A DNA stretch of 64,000 nt from Fagopyrum homotropicum (lineage: Eukaryota > Streptophyta > Magnoliopsida > Caryophyllales > Polygonaceae): NCBI GenBank assembly GCA_033239125.1, contig BSWB01000005.1:145820494-145884493 (forward strand). Direction: 5' to 3'. Positions 20,591 through 33,741 of the stretch are shown in pieces. Made by a program: the position numbers and the translations under genes. Under the pieces are notes generated by a model that was not told the DNA's origin, did not search any database, and worked only from the letters and a program-made list of their open reading frames with translations. The stretch's first letter is position 1; every line of letters begins with the position of its first letter.

Positions 20591-21175
20591 ATTCCCTAAA
20601 CTGATGCGTAGTGTAGCTTTTACTTTTTATTCTCAAATAAAAAATTTGTGATTTAGGCTTTGTTTGTACATTTATATGAGTCACACACACAATTTGTGAT
20701 TTAGGCTTGGTTCATATACTTTTTATACTTAATGGAAATGAGGACTTTTTCCCCAGATGGCCAAAGCTCATAATGTAGTTGAGATTCTGGCATGTCCATT
20801 TTCCTACTTGGTTCTTGCATTCAGCTGCTCCTATATTATACCTTCAAAATTTGCTGAACTTAATTCTTGTATTTTTAACCAAAAAAAAAGCTTTGTTTTG
20901 CTGAATCATCTTCTTGTGAAGAATTGTTCTGTATTTCACATAAGCTGCATACACGCTCAATTGACTTACAAGATTGATTATGGGTATTGGTTTACCTCAT
21001 AAGAATGCCCATATAATGCCAGTGAAAATCGATCACATATTTTGTTTACTTTTGATTCTCTACATTTTGATATCAATTATAGAAGAAAGGCAAGATATTT
21101 TATCACTAAAATCAGCAATATATGTATCAGTCTCGATGTTTTCCTAATTAAGTTGGATGGCCATAGTATTTGCAG
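20591..21175. other. Spacer between DDM1 and actin fragments
   Basis: Ordinary AT-rich, intron-like sequence. A small exon-like stretch begins at a good acceptor (CCCCAG then ATGGCCAAAGCTCATAATG at 20757), but the product is not recognisable. No repeats noticed. Confidence 0.4.
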
Positions 21176-21179
21176 TTTA

Positions 21180-21554
21180 TGAAGCATTATATACAACGAG
21201 CTCCGTGTTGCGCCGGAGGAGCACCCAGTACTGCTGACGGAGGCACCTATGAACCCAAAGGCTAACCGTGAGAAAATGACACAGATCATGTTCGAGACTT
21301 TCAATGCACCTGCTATGTATGTGGCCATTCAGGTTGTTCTCTCGCTCTATGCCAGTGAGCGTACCACAGGTAATCCTGCTATGCTATCCTATATCCTATA
21401 TCCTATTTACAACCAAATGTTGTATAATGTATATGATGGAGTTTGTTGTATATTATGATGTGTGACATCGGGGACATATATATATATATATAGGTATTGT
21501 GTTGGACTCCGGATATGGTGTGAGCCACACAGTTCCCATCTACGAGGGGTATGC
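21180..21554 (+). pseudogene. Actin gene fragment, left part
   Basis: Reads YNELRVAPEEHPVLLTEAP, MNPKANREKMTQIMFETFN, YVAIQVVLSLYASERTTG, an intron (about 21370-21493), then IVLDSGYGVSHTVPIYEGYA. The intron splits the Gly codon in TTG-IVLDSG, as in the second intron of plant actins. Substitutions at normally invariant sites (ASGRTTG to ASERTTG, DSGDG to DSGYG) show decay. The first 90 or so codons are missing. It is interrupted by Gypsy A inside the Tyr-Ala codons; the next codons resume at 41040. Confidence 0.85.
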
Positions 21555-22162
21555 TGTAACACCCCAAATCCACGGGACTCGGGATGCTACGGGTTGGGAC
21601 CTCACAATGGGTCCCGACCCTTAGCTTGACAACAATTTCACCGGATCTTGCAACAAGGCACAAATAAAGGCCAAAACCGAAATACATTTTTATGCAATGA
21701 AAAGAAAAACCCGAAATAATACAACAAAGGACCTCAGCCGAAAAATACAACCCCAAATACTAAACGCCATACAACATACAAAAAAAAGAACACTAAAACT
21801 CAAAGTCGACTCCACCCAAAACTCAATCCTAAAATGTACGGAACCCCGGCTGCCCACTCTTCCGGATCTCTCGGCCGCATTCCTAACCTGCAAGACAATC
21901 TACAACAATCGGTATAAAACCGTTAGCTAATATTCGAGGCATTAGAATTAATGGGTAAGGCACATACACAAGTAATCTCATCACAAGCATACAACATACA
22001 TAAAAGCACACCAATCCGGTTTATTATCTTTGTTATTATTAGGTCGTATCCCGTTCTAATTCAACTTAGGTTGTGACACGAGAGTCACCGAAACTCGCCT
22101 CGGTCCCTACTTACCGGCATGGAATGGTACTGATGCATCCGACCGTCTACCAGCACGGGATA

Positions 22163-24294
22163 TGTAACACCCCGAATCCGCGGGACTCGGGATGTCACAT
22201 TGGGCTAGGATCTCACAATGGATCCTGACCCTAGCCTGACAACAAGTTCACTGGACCTTACAACATGGCACTGACAGATATAAAACAAATACATAAAATA
22301 GTATAAACTGTACGACCCAAAGTAAACAACAACATAGCCGAGTATATAAAACGACATCCTCACATAAGAGGTACAAAAGATCATCCTCGCGTAGGAGGGG
22401 AGACACAACAACCCCAAACCAACCACCTAATGTACGAGAGTCCTCGGCCTGTCACCCTGCCAGATCACCCAGTAGCGCCTAACCTGTAAACATCTACAAC
22501 ACGGTATGAAACCGTTAGCTAACCATACATATATGAGGTAATGCATAAGCACAATCACACATAGGGAAAGATAAACATATCAGCATGCTTTCACTCATTT
22601 ACCCATTTATTCATCTCAATATAATGGTCATTCACTCAAATCGTATAGATATAATATATATGAAACTAGGTGACACGAGGACCGATACATCCTCGCCTCT
22701 GAGCCTGCTAGCCAGCCGTACGAGTATCGGTCACACAATCCGTGTACCCTATGGGAGTGGATTGCGCCCTTCCTGTAAACCGGTCTGGCCTGACATCAGA
22801 GAACCTCCCAGACTCCACGGCGGGATGAAAGGGAAAGGTTATCACAGCCACGCAGTGGGGCAATCAATAAAACATAAGTCGGTACATACGACATCACATG
22901 CTATCATAGCAAACATATAAGGCACACACCACTCATACAAACACCCAATATAAGGATGGTAGCTAAGTAAGTCCTACGGACTTACCTCAACCTTGTACAA
23001 ACTCAACCACGATCACCTCTACACTGGAGGGAAAACACGGCCTATAAACAAGGCATAAAGAGATATATCAACCTCTATTCATCAAAGGGGTCACACCTAG
23101 ACCCAAAGGGATCCATAAGGATCATACTCAATCTATGAGCCTCACAACCAACTAAACCTCAATATCTCAGCATAACTCACAATTCCTCAAATCTCAAGGT
23201 TGTATCTAATCAACATTCCTCAATCTCAATTTTAATCCTAATCTAATTAATTAACCTTTAATTAATTAATTAGATTCCGCCAGAATAACGTTTTGCCCGC
23301 AGGCAATTTCTAAACCCACCTGTCATCAGATTTCATCAAACAAACTATCCATAATCACCAGAATAATATAACGACCATAATGGAATTTCTAATTATCCAT
23401 TTTGACAAGCCTAAAGTCAATTTATGTCAAATCGCAGTACGGAAAACGAATAAATTCATAACTTATTCGTTACTAACCCGATTGACGATCTGAAAGAAGA
23501 TTCGGAATCACAACGACGCAGGCTATGCATGGACAACATCAAAATCACCGGAATCTGAGCGACGGAACCGCCCTGGTGACATATATGCTCGACCAGACCT
23601 CCATATACTCGGAAATGCAGAAACTCGGTACCGTTATGAAGAGAATGAAGAGAGGAATCCAGAAACTCAAACGGAATTGAAATCGGATTAGAAACGGAGA
23701 GTAGATCTGAGTTTGAAGGTTGAGAGAAATCAGAGCTTTTACGAGGAAACGGGAAAGGAAATGAATTAATAAAGGATTTTCCGCTATTTATAGTGAAGAC
23801 GATAATTATCCTTTAGTAAAGTCGATAATTATCCATTAACCGATCAAAAGGCGGGTCGAACCTCTTTCTCCAAACTTCTCGAGTTTGGAACATTAAATCT
23901 GGAATATTGTAGGGATAATTATTCCACAAGTGTCTCGGAAAACGTGTATTCCTAAGCCGTCTTTCTTAGCCGTTAAGAAACGAAATAGCGACTCTTTTGG
24001 CCGTTTTGCCTCTCCATGTTATTTCATATTTAGGACATATCCGATGTCCTGATCATTTCTCTCAACTGCATTTTTATTAATTGGAGCTCCCAAATGCTCC
24101 AAATAACACCGGAGGGTAAAAATAATTACCCGGGGGAAAAAGTAAAAATTTCCCCAAACGTCCAAAATTACGCCAGGAACATAACGGTGGGACTCTTACT
24201 CATCACTTGCGAAGTCTTCGCGAGTTATATGTTAATTACTATCAACGATTAAGTTAATCAACATTAATTAGAATTCGAAATCCTAGCTATTACA
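22163..24294 (-). repeat. Gypsy B LTR, left (3' LTR of the element)
   Basis: A TG...CA bounded 2132-bp repeat, identical as far as I can read to 29324-31455. Contains the promoter described at 23784-23792. The polypurine tract, read on the minus strand as TTTTTTTTAGGGGTGTGTGA (24295-24314), abuts its right side. Confidence 0.9.
23784..23792 (-). promoter_or_regulatory. LTR TATA box, Gypsy B left LTR
   Basis: On the minus strand the sequence reads ACTATAAATAGCGG, a strong plant TATA box, followed 30 bp on by a pyrimidine-rich leader-like stretch. An identical copy is at 30945-30953 in the other LTR, which is the one that would drive genomic RNA. Confidence 0.6.
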
Positions 24295-25734
24295 TCACAC
24301 ACCCCTAAAAAAAAGTTTCGTCCCGAAACTTGAACAATTCCCAAATCCTCTCGGACCCATACGCCGAGGTATAATTCTCACTCTTTCTATCGGAGGTATC
24401 ACATCTCCGTTCAAAAGATCACAACCTATAACAATCTATAACCTCAAGTATAAACATGGAGGAATCATCATCTCCAGGAAACAGGGCCATAACGCTACCC
24501 AAAGGCGTAGAGGAATCACGTCTCTCGCCATACCACATCACAAGGCATAGAGGAAGCACATCTCTAGCCAAAACATATCACATGCATAGAGGAAATACGT
24601 CTCTAGCAAACCATAATCATATATATCGTATGGAGGAATCACATCTCCACTAAAACTATGTCCATCAAGGTAGCATGGAGGAAAGAACCATCTCCAGCTG
24701 AATCCTAATCACACTCAAATAGCATGGAGGAAAAAAAACCATCTCTAGCTATAAATATGATCATACTCGGGTAGCGTGGAGAAAGGAATCATCTCCAGCT
24801 ATAACATACATCACGCTAGCACATCAAGATCTACTAAGATCATAAATCACATCACAACTAGCATGAAATAACACATCAAGGCATATAAGCATATAAGCAC
24901 ATAAGCACAACATTCATCAAGATAACACTAAGATATACTCGTGCTCCCACAAATGGGTTTGTCTCAACATATACTCTGGATAGTTCCTCAAGTCACTATC
25001 CTCAGTCTCTCACATAGCCTCTTCAGGTCTTCATCTCGACCATCATATCCTCAATATGGGAATGTCTTTCGAATGCAAGCGTTTCATATCTTATTCCAAG
25101 AATGTAAACAGATGCTCAACAACGATGTGGTTCAACTTAACCACTAGATCATTATAACTCACAAAGTGTTTCCAACCTGGTATATACTTCCTCAGTTGAA
25201 ATACAGGAACACTGGGTGAACATCCACCAACTTCAGAGTGAAAGCTAAACATCATGTTGCCTTCACCAAACTGATCAAGATCTCAAGTAACCGACATATT
25301 GGAAACTCAGTTCACCTTTCCATAATACAAAACTAACGTCTCACAGCTGAGATACCTCCAGCCGGACATGAACTCTCACTTGAACTTTAGAGGTTAACGC
25401 CTCTTGTCTACATATAATATCTGGCGACTCTGTATAACCAACATTCTTCCTTCAATCAACGTTACTTGAACTATAAAATCCTGAATCTGGTCAGGTGTTA
25501 TTCCACTACTATTGCTAGATCACTTCTAGCATAAGGATATACGACATCTATGTCTATATATTGCCTCATAGGGTTATCCCAAAAATATGCACGTCCTTCA
25601 TTATTATATAATAAACTCATTAATGGAAGGTAATATAACCATCCACATTTCCCATTCAACTTACAACTTATAATAGATCTTTAAGATCTAGATGATCCTC
25701 TCTAACTGACCATTTGTCAGGGGGTGAAGTGTAG

Positions 25735-25930
25735 TCATGGGGTACAAAATCGTCCCCAAAGCAGTCTGAATCTGCTGCCCAAAATCTCAAAGTAAAAACA
25801 TCCATCTCGATCAGAAATGATCATTCTCGGTATACCATGGAGTCTCACTATCTGTCTAGTGTACTCCTCAGCCAATTCATTCACTAGCCACGTCCTTCTG
25901 ATAGAAATGAAACGTGGCGGTTTCATTAAT
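25735..25930 (-). pseudogene. Gypsy B integrase core remnant
   Basis: A short open frame on the minus strand reads VNELAEEYTRQIVRLHGIPR and IISDRDGCF, the region around the second catalytic Asp of Ty3/Gypsy integrases (LHGVP, SDRD). Upstream and downstream frames are broken. Confidence 0.8.
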
Positions 25931-27129
25931 TTATTACCAACAATCCAGATAACATAAATCTTCTACTGGGTCACAATCCCATAAAAAAGTCCATAGAGAT
26001 GTCCTCCCAAACTCTACTACTACACTGGTAGTGGGTGGAGCTTATCTTTAGATCAGAAATACTCTATCTGGACCTGCTAACAGGTCACACACTGTATCAC
26101 AAATCTGGTTATATCGGCTTCATACAATATAAGCGTCTTATCTCGTGATCCATCTTACTCGTACCTGAATGTACTAAATAAGGCGTACAGTGGGTATACA
26201 GTAATAATCTATGTCTCCATCTGCATCAGCAGGTATACAAAAGCGGTCATGACTCTTCATCAATCCATCTACTCCCATGGAGAACTATGGTGCCTCAGTA
26301 CGAGACATCCTTTCTCTAAACCTTGTCAAGGCCGGGCAAGTCTCCTGCTTCTGTTGGACTTCATCCAACAGACCAGGTAGAACCTCTGAGGTATAACTGG
26401 GTATCCTCATCAAGGAACTGATTGTCCAACTCTAGCCAAGCTAGATCTCTTTAAAGTTGAGGTTGAACTATCAGTCTCACAATCATCTTCTCTTGGAGCG
26501 TCTTTCCATTCAAGTTATCGGTGACAACATTCAACTTCTCTGAATGATATGAAATCTTCAAGTCAAAGTCTTGATCAACTTAACCTCTTAATAATGGCGG
26601 TTATTCAACCCCTGTTGCATAAAATATACTTCAGATATCTATGATCTATAGAAACCTGACATGAAGATCACACCGGTACGGTCTACAAAACTTAAAGGCT
26701 TGAACTACCACTACTAACTCTAAATCATGAGTCGGGTAGTTCTCATCATACGTTCTCAATTGTAAACACACATATCAATAAACCTACTCCTCTGTAGTAA
26801 TACACATCTCAGACTTAGTTGGGATGTATCACCATAAATCACGGGATACCAAAAATCTTCTAACTACAACAGAATGGAAGTAGAGGTCAAATGCCTCCTC
26901 AACTCTTCAGAACATAGACACACTGTTTTCATCACGTAGTTATGGTGGTCTTCTCAAAAGACTCGCAAATGAATACGTAATCATATAAAATCCTTCGTCA
27001 AAGCATTGGTAGCAATCGGCTGAGCCGAGAAAACTATGTATTCCTTAATGTTCATCAGTATCTCCCATGTTACAACATACTTAATTCTCGCCAGGTCAAC
27101 CATGAGCCCACTGGCGGAGACAACATGGC

Positions 27130-27430
27130 CTAAAAAGGCTACCACTGGCATCTCAACTTACACTTAGAGAGCGTAACATACAACCCTCTATCTCTCGAAA
27201 TCTGCAGAACGGTCCTCAGACGATCGGTCTACTATTCTTTGCTACGAGAGTATACCGACATGTCATCAATGAAGTCCACCACCAACTAATCAAGGAAGTC
27301 GATGAAGATATTGTTCATCAACTCCATAAAAATTACTAAAACATTCGTCAACCCAAATGACATCACTATAAACTCGTAGTGTCCATAACGGGTATGGGAT
27401 GCTATCTCATACACATGTTGCTCTCTCATC
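27130..27430 (-). pseudogene. Gypsy B reverse transcriptase remnant
   Basis: On the minus strand the region reads TRYGHYEFIVMSFGLTNVLV, then MELMNNIF, then VDFIDDMSVYSRS and LRTVLQ, matching Ty3/Gypsy reverse transcriptase around the catalytic [FY]xDD box (FIDD). In-frame stops lie before and after the catalytic box. Dead enzyme. Confidence 0.75.
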
Positions 27431-28263
27431 CATGACTAGGGATATCTTGAGCACAAAGGAATCCTGAAAACACAATTGCTTCGTGAAGCTAACTCATCAG
27501 GTCGTCAATACGGAACATGGAACCCACTAGGGTAAACCCGTTTCAGTCAACTTTTCAAGTTATCAGTACAATATCTCAACAAGCACCATATAGTGTGGCT
27601 TTCCCATTCAATCTTGTATCATACTTCAACTCGATAACAATGTCCACACTCCGCTGAGGTGGAAACTAGACGGTTCAGTAATACATCTATAAACTCATAA
27701 ACAGCTGGAATACCTTCCAATGTTGGACTATCTTGCTCCTTCATGGTATAATACTAGAAGGCGTCACATCCCTATGCTATCAGCTCGCTGCTCGTACAGT
27801 CCTGATGACAAACCCGTCTCTTTAAAGGTCTTAACCTCATAAGACCTCTATTTAACTCAACTCAGTAAAGACTATAATAGTCATACTATTAAAAGCTAAC
27901 ACCACATGATATCTATTCATCCAAACCATACACATAATGACTTCCTCATGCACCTACGACATGACAAAGAAGTCTGCAACCATACACGGGTCCCTGAAAT
28001 AAGGGAACAAACACGCATCTCCCGGGTATCTCAGACCCAAAAAGGTAATCCTGTAAAGGAAAATCCACCTTCTACTATATACCAAAGATCAACCATTAAC
28101 GCATGCATTGAAAGACAAGAAGTGCATAGCACTCATAACAACAAAACTCCACTAGGTAAACCATTAACGAGAATGGTACCTGTAACAGCTAACTCCCGTA
28201 GCTCCACTACATATCATCACTCGATCTCGGATCTATGCTCCTCAAGTATTACTGAGGTCATTA

Positions 28264-28860
28264 CTATAGCCTCCACTTCCACTCTTTCTGCACCGGAAAG
28301 AGGAAGGTCTTGCTGGGAAGAAACACCACCGTGCTGACAGAAAGGGCCATATGGCCTAGCTCACCACAAGTGAAACAAGCTATCAGTGCCAAAGGGCACA
28401 CAGAACGCAAATGATTTAGATAGCCACAACTGAAACATAATTGTCTCATTCTTGCAACCTGTGCAACTGAAGGGTAACTCAATCTTCGTCGTCCACCTTG
28501 AATGATCTTATTCCGAGAGGGAACTTGTAAAGGCAACGCCTTGCCCTGTCGACAAAACTTCGCTCTATACCCTGCTTTACCACACGTAAAGCATATGATG
28601 GGCGCCTTTGGGCACACAGCTCGCCAGTGTCCCAACTTCCACGCAATTAAAACACTGTAGTTCCTTGCCAGTCATCTTCATGGCCAAAGGATCACTAGAT
28701 TGTCTTGATATCGGACTTGGTTCCCCATTCATCATCTTTGCTTCTCCAGTAACTGATTCAGTCCATTGCTTCTTTCTGGATCCTAAAGCTTCAGTTGATC
28801 TCACAATTGTTGGTAAATCCGGTGTGGATCTACCCGCTATCACCGCTTCATATACTTGTT
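28264..28860 (-). pseudogene. Gypsy B gag nucleocapsid remnant with zinc knuckles
   Basis: Two overlapping minus-strand frames contain successive cysteine knuckles: CFNCVEVG, CFTCGKAGYRAKFC, CFSCGYLNHLRSVC and CFTCGELGH. These are variants of the CX2CX4HX4C nucleocapsid motif, several with the His or last Cys lost. The frame changes between the first knuckle and the rest. The position next to the primer-binding side agrees with gag being 5' in the element. Confidence 0.7.
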
Positions 28861-29307
28861 ACATATATTCTTGAAACTTGGATCTACTCATGGAGACACG
28901 ATCACCCTCTTCAAACTCGTTCTCTGCCATAGGCGAAACAACAGCGGAAATTGGTCCTGACTTATCACCATTGGAGGAAGAGGGGGTGTACCCTTACCTC
29001 ATCCCACTACAGATACTACTCTAGTTTAAGTAATCTGTAGGATATACGCACCTAATCTTATAAGGCTATATATATGCCATAGGTATCGATATATATATAA
29101 TACATCCACATAATCCATAGTACACACATATATATATACATATCTACGCTGCAGAGATCCATGGTAGAGGTGACGACTTCTCGTACATTCTATCCCAAAA
29201 CCACACTTAAAACCAAAACCTTTGAAAACGTCAGATCCCATGTGGGTCTTTTTATTTTACCTATCAAACCTCATTGCAGGTAGCAAGTGTCATTGTTGTC
29301 AACCTGG

Positions 29308-29319
29308 GCTCTGATACCA
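29308..29319 (-). promoter_or_regulatory. Primer-binding site of Gypsy B
   Basis: The minus strand reads TGGTATCAGAGC, complementary to the 3' end of plant initiator-Met tRNA, four bases (GAGT) from the LTR end. Fixes the element's orientation. Confidence 0.85.
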
Positions 29320-29323
29320 ACTC

Positions 29324-31455
29324 TGTAACACCCCGAATCCGCGGGACTCGGGATGTCACATTGGGCTAGGATCTCACAATGGATCCTGACCCTAGCCTGA
29401 CAACAAGTTCACTGGACCTTACAACATGGCACTGACAGATATAAAACAAATACATAAAATAGTATAAACTGTACGACCCAAAGTAAACAACAACATAGCC
29501 GAGTATATAAAACGACATCCTCACATAAGAGGTACAAAAGATCATCCTCGCGTAGGAGGGGAGACACAACAACCCCAAACCAACCACCTAATGTACGAGA
29601 GTCCTCGGCCTGTCACCCTGCCAGATCACCCAGTAGCGCCTAACCTGTAAACATCTACAACACGGTATGAAACCGTTAGCTAACCATACATATATGAGGT
29701 AATGCATAAGCACAATCACACATAGGGAAAGATAAACATATCAGCATGCTTTCACTCATTTACCCATTTATTCATCTCAATATAATGGTCATTCACTCAA
29801 ATCGTATAGATATAATATATATGAAACTAGGTGACACGAGGACCGATACATCCTCGCCTCTGAGCCTGCTAGCCAGCCGTACGAGTATCGGTCACACAAT
29901 CCGTGTACCCTATGGGAGTGGATTGCGCCCTTCCTGTAAACCGGTCTGGCCTGACATCAGAGAACCTCCCAGACTCCACGGCGGGATGAAAGGGAAAGGT
30001 TATCACAGCCACGCAGTGGGGCAATCAATAAAACATAAGTCGGTACATACGACATCACATGCTATCATAGCAAACATATAAGGCACACACCACTCATACA
30101 AACACCCAATATAAGGATGGTAGCTAAGTAAGTCCTACGGACTTACCTCAACCTTGTACAAACTCAACCACGATCACCTCTACACTGGAGGGAAAACACG
30201 GCCTATAAACAAGGCATAAAGAGATATATCAACCTCTATTCATCAAAGGGGTCACACCTAGACCCAAAGGGATCCATAAGGATCATACTCAATCTATGAG
30301 CCTCACAACCAACTAAACCTCAATATCTCAGCATAACTCACAATTCCTCAAATCTCAAGGTTGTATCTAATCAACATTCCTCAATCTCAATTTTAATCCT
30401 AATCTAATTAATTAACCTTTAATTAATTAATTAGATTCCGCCAGAATAACGTTTTGCCCGCAGGCAATTTCTAAACCCACCTGTCATCAGATTTCATCAA
30501 ACAAACTATCCATAATCACCAGAATAATATAACGACCATAATGGAATTTCTAATTATCCATTTTGACAAGCCTAAAGTCAATTTATGTCAAATCGCAGTA
30601 CGGAAAACGAATAAATTCATAACTTATTCGTTACTAACCCGATTGACGATCTGAAAGAAGATTCGGAATCACAACGACGCAGGCTATGCATGGACAACAT
30701 CAAAATCACCGGAATCTGAGCGACGGAACCGCCCTGGTGACATATATGCTCGACCAGACCTCCATATACTCGGAAATGCAGAAACTCGGTACCGTTATGA
30801 AGAGAATGAAGAGAGGAATCCAGAAACTCAAACGGAATTGAAATCGGATTAGAAACGGAGAGTAGATCTGAGTTTGAAGGTTGAGAGAAATCAGAGCTTT
30901 TACGAGGAAACGGGAAAGGAAATGAATTAATAAAGGATTTTCCGCTATTTATAGTGAAGACGATAATTATCCTTTAGTAAAGTCGATAATTATCCATTAA
31001 CCGATCAAAAGGCGGGTCGAACCTCTTTCTCCAAACTTCTCGAGTTTGGAACATTAAATCTGGAATATTGTAGGGATAATTATTCCACAAGTGTCTCGGA
31101 AAACGTGTATTCCTAAGCCGTCTTTCTTAGCCGTTAAGAAACGAAATAGCGACTCTTTTGGCCGTTTTGCCTCTCCATGTTATTTCATATTTAGGACATA
31201 TCCGATGTCCTGATCATTTCTCTCAACTGCATTTTTATTAATTGGAGCTCCCAAATGCTCCAAATAACACCGGAGGGTAAAAATAATTACCCGGGGGAAA
31301 AAGTAAAAATTTCCCCAAACGTCCAAAATTACGCCAGGAACATAACGGTGGGACTCTTACTCATCACTTGCGAAGTCTTCGCGAGTTATATGTTAATTAC
31401 TATCAACGATTAAGTTAATCAACATTAATTAGAATTCGAAATCCTAGCTATTACA
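29324..31455 (-). repeat. Gypsy B LTR, right (5' LTR of the element)
   Basis: Second 2132-bp LTR; same ends and TATA box (30945-30953) as the left copy. Short ORFs within it repeat those of the left LTR and are not genes. Confidence 0.9.
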
Positions 31456-31460
31456 GGATA

Positions 31461-33741
31461 GTCGCCGAGAACCTCCTAGCTCTCGCGGGAGCCAGGCAAG
31501 TTGTCACCGCCCGTTATCATACACTTGGGCCAAAAAAAAAAATATAAAGGTCGGTAATCCTAATTCCGGTTTAGTTGTTATAAACAATTAACAATAAACA
31601 CACACCACCAAACACACATCAATGCTAATACAAGGAATACGAGCTAAGTAAGTCCGGAGACTTACCTTGTCCCAAAGATAATCCCGCTATATCCCGCTCT
31701 CAGCTTCCCGTAGGAAGACACTCAACGCCTGATCAAAACAAGACACACAATCAACATCTCTCTCACATGCTAGAAGTCCTTAGACTTCTAGTCCCAATGA
31801 TCTCGCAAGATCATAAACCATAACCATGATAGGATAACAAATCCTAATCCTCACAATCTCACAAGATCATAACCCTCACAACACATGCTAGGATACTCTC
31901 GCCCTAGTCTCCTCAATCTCAACAAGATCATACAACCATAATCTCAATCCTCATAAGCTCGCAAGATCAACCCAAACACTCAACGCCCTACAATCCTCAC
32001 AAGATAACATTCACACCTCAAGCCTTATAATGATCATAAATCCTCAAAACTCACCTAAGGTTCAAAGCCACTACTTGGCATTCGCTCTAAGTTATGCTAG
32101 ATTATCCAACCTAGCATGGTACTAATACTAAACATAACTAAATCGAGGAAGAAGGTACTCACACGAGGTCAAAGGCGGAAGATGATCTACGGATGTCGAG
32201 ATTGGACCCATTATGCCTTTATTGGGGTCATTTCCGGACCTAAAACCAAAGCTAACCAAATTTAGCTTATATACTAAATTGAACGGAAGATTTAACATAT
32301 ATTTATATATAAATCTAAGTAAAACTCACTTTCAAAAAACCAAGGTAAAAACCGCTCAACCATTTTCCGGGCAATAATATAATTTTAGAAACATGGGTCA
32401 TTTTCCGCAAATAAGAATATGGGTCAAAACTTGTAAATTAATTTCTGGGGCAAAATCTGTAATTAAATTCCATAGAGGGTAGATCAGCAATATCCAAAAA
32501 TCTAGGTCAAAACTGTAAATACAAAATATTGGGTCACATTTGTAATAACAACAAAATATAGGGGCCCTGATTTAAATAAGGATAATAGGGTTTCTTTAAC
32601 CCCTGCAGATGGCGACGGGAGGAAAGCAAATCAGTGCGGCGGCGAGCTTGGCAAGGCACAGGGCTCCTGGTGGTATGGCTTCGACAAAGGTCGGCTCCGG
32701 CAACGCAGCACTGAGACGGCTCCACCGGAAGCTTGGGCTGCGCAGGGGATTTTCTTTGGTGGTGCTAGCTCTCTCAGCCCTTTGTTCTTTGGCCACTCAC
32801 AACCGAAGAGAAGAGGATCTAGAGGTGGAGGTGGAGGAAGGTTACGCAGAGGCCTCACCAGCTTTGACAAGGCGGAGCACCTCGTCTCCGGCGGCGTTTG
32901 GTGGCAGCAAGGGTTGCAATTCTCCCCTGTCTTCTGGCGACATTGGTGATTCGAGAGGGAAATGAAACAGATGGAAGATGGGCAAGCAGACGGCGGTTGG
33001 GAGCTCTGATTCCGGTGGAACAGCAAGGGAAGGGTCTCGGTTCCGGTCGCGATGGCAAGAGGTGCGAGGACAACAACACGGTGGCTTTCTCATTCCGGTG
33101 TTGTCCACTGGAACAAGGGAGGGTTGCGCAGGGGAGCTCGAACGAATCCCTGATGGTGAGCAATGAGAGAGGGACGAGGTTGCAGAGTTGGGAACATGTA
33201 AAGTAGAGGGATATGGCGTGAGAGAGGAGAGGCTGTGAGAGAATGGAGAGCTGAGAAGGAAAATGTGAGGTGAAGGTAAGAGGTAGTTGCAGATCATCAG
33301 AGAGGGGAGTGTGGAGTAAGGGTGAGGGGTCGAGTAGCCATGTAGGGTGCAGGCCAAAATGCCAAATGCAGTGTAGGCTGGGCGGCACAAAGGGTAACGA
33401 GGAGTCACACCAGGAAGGGGTTGGTCGGCTTCACATTGATGGTGCCAAGCGGCACAGAGAAAAAAAAAGGTTTAGAAAAGAATGAAAGAAAAAAAAGAGA
33501 AAATAAAATAAACTAACTCGAACGTAATAAACTGGGACGGGATTTTTGGATCGAAAAATATCTTCGAACTTTTTCGAGAAACAAAAATGCGGAATATATG
33601 TATACTTAAAATATATAAATATATCCGGGAATAACACTTTACGCCTTAAAAATACTTTAAAAAAAAATATTTGAGCTAATAAAATATCGATAGAAGTAGG
33701 AAAATAAATATCGAAACGCAACCAATAAACGGGGCGTTACA
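31461..33741 (-). repeat. Gypsy A left LTR, second part
   Basis: Continuation of the LTR begun at 21555-22162, resuming after the TSD of Gypsy B; matches 38754-41034. Contains an unusual GC-rich block (about 32600-33450) with overlapping frames on both strands, which is duplicated in the right LTR at about 39890-40745. The boundary at 33741 (GTTACA) is followed by the polypurine side of the interior. Confidence 0.85.

Larger units (their letters stand above)
24315..29307 (-). other. Gypsy B interior, remainder
   Basis: Apart from the gag, RT and integrase remnants listed separately, the 5-kb interior has no frame longer than about 140 codons on either strand. Repeated ATGGAGGAATCACATCTCCA-like phrases occur at about 24456-24800 near the 3' end of the element. 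Confidence 0.6.
22163..31455 (-). mobile_element. Gypsy element B (inner), nested in the left LTR of A
   Basis: 9293 bp with a perfect TSD GGATA (22158-22162 and 31456-31460). The two 2132-bp LTRs are offset by exactly 7161 bp, with no difference noticed by eye. It lies on the minus strand, judging from the primer-binding site, the polypurine tract and the order of gag (right) to integrase (left). The coding interior is heavily eroded although the LTRs look identical. Confidence 0.9.

Noticed and set aside
22585..22920. 111-codon ORF repeated identically at 29746-30081
   Set aside because: Both copies are in Gypsy B LTRs on the strand opposite to the element; identity is explained by the LTRs.
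32609..33485. Several overlapping ORFs up to 188 codons on both strands, repeated at 39901-40777
   Set aside because: They lie inside the Gypsy A LTR, overlap in opposite strands, are low in complexity and owe their exact duplication to LTR identity. No recognisable protein.
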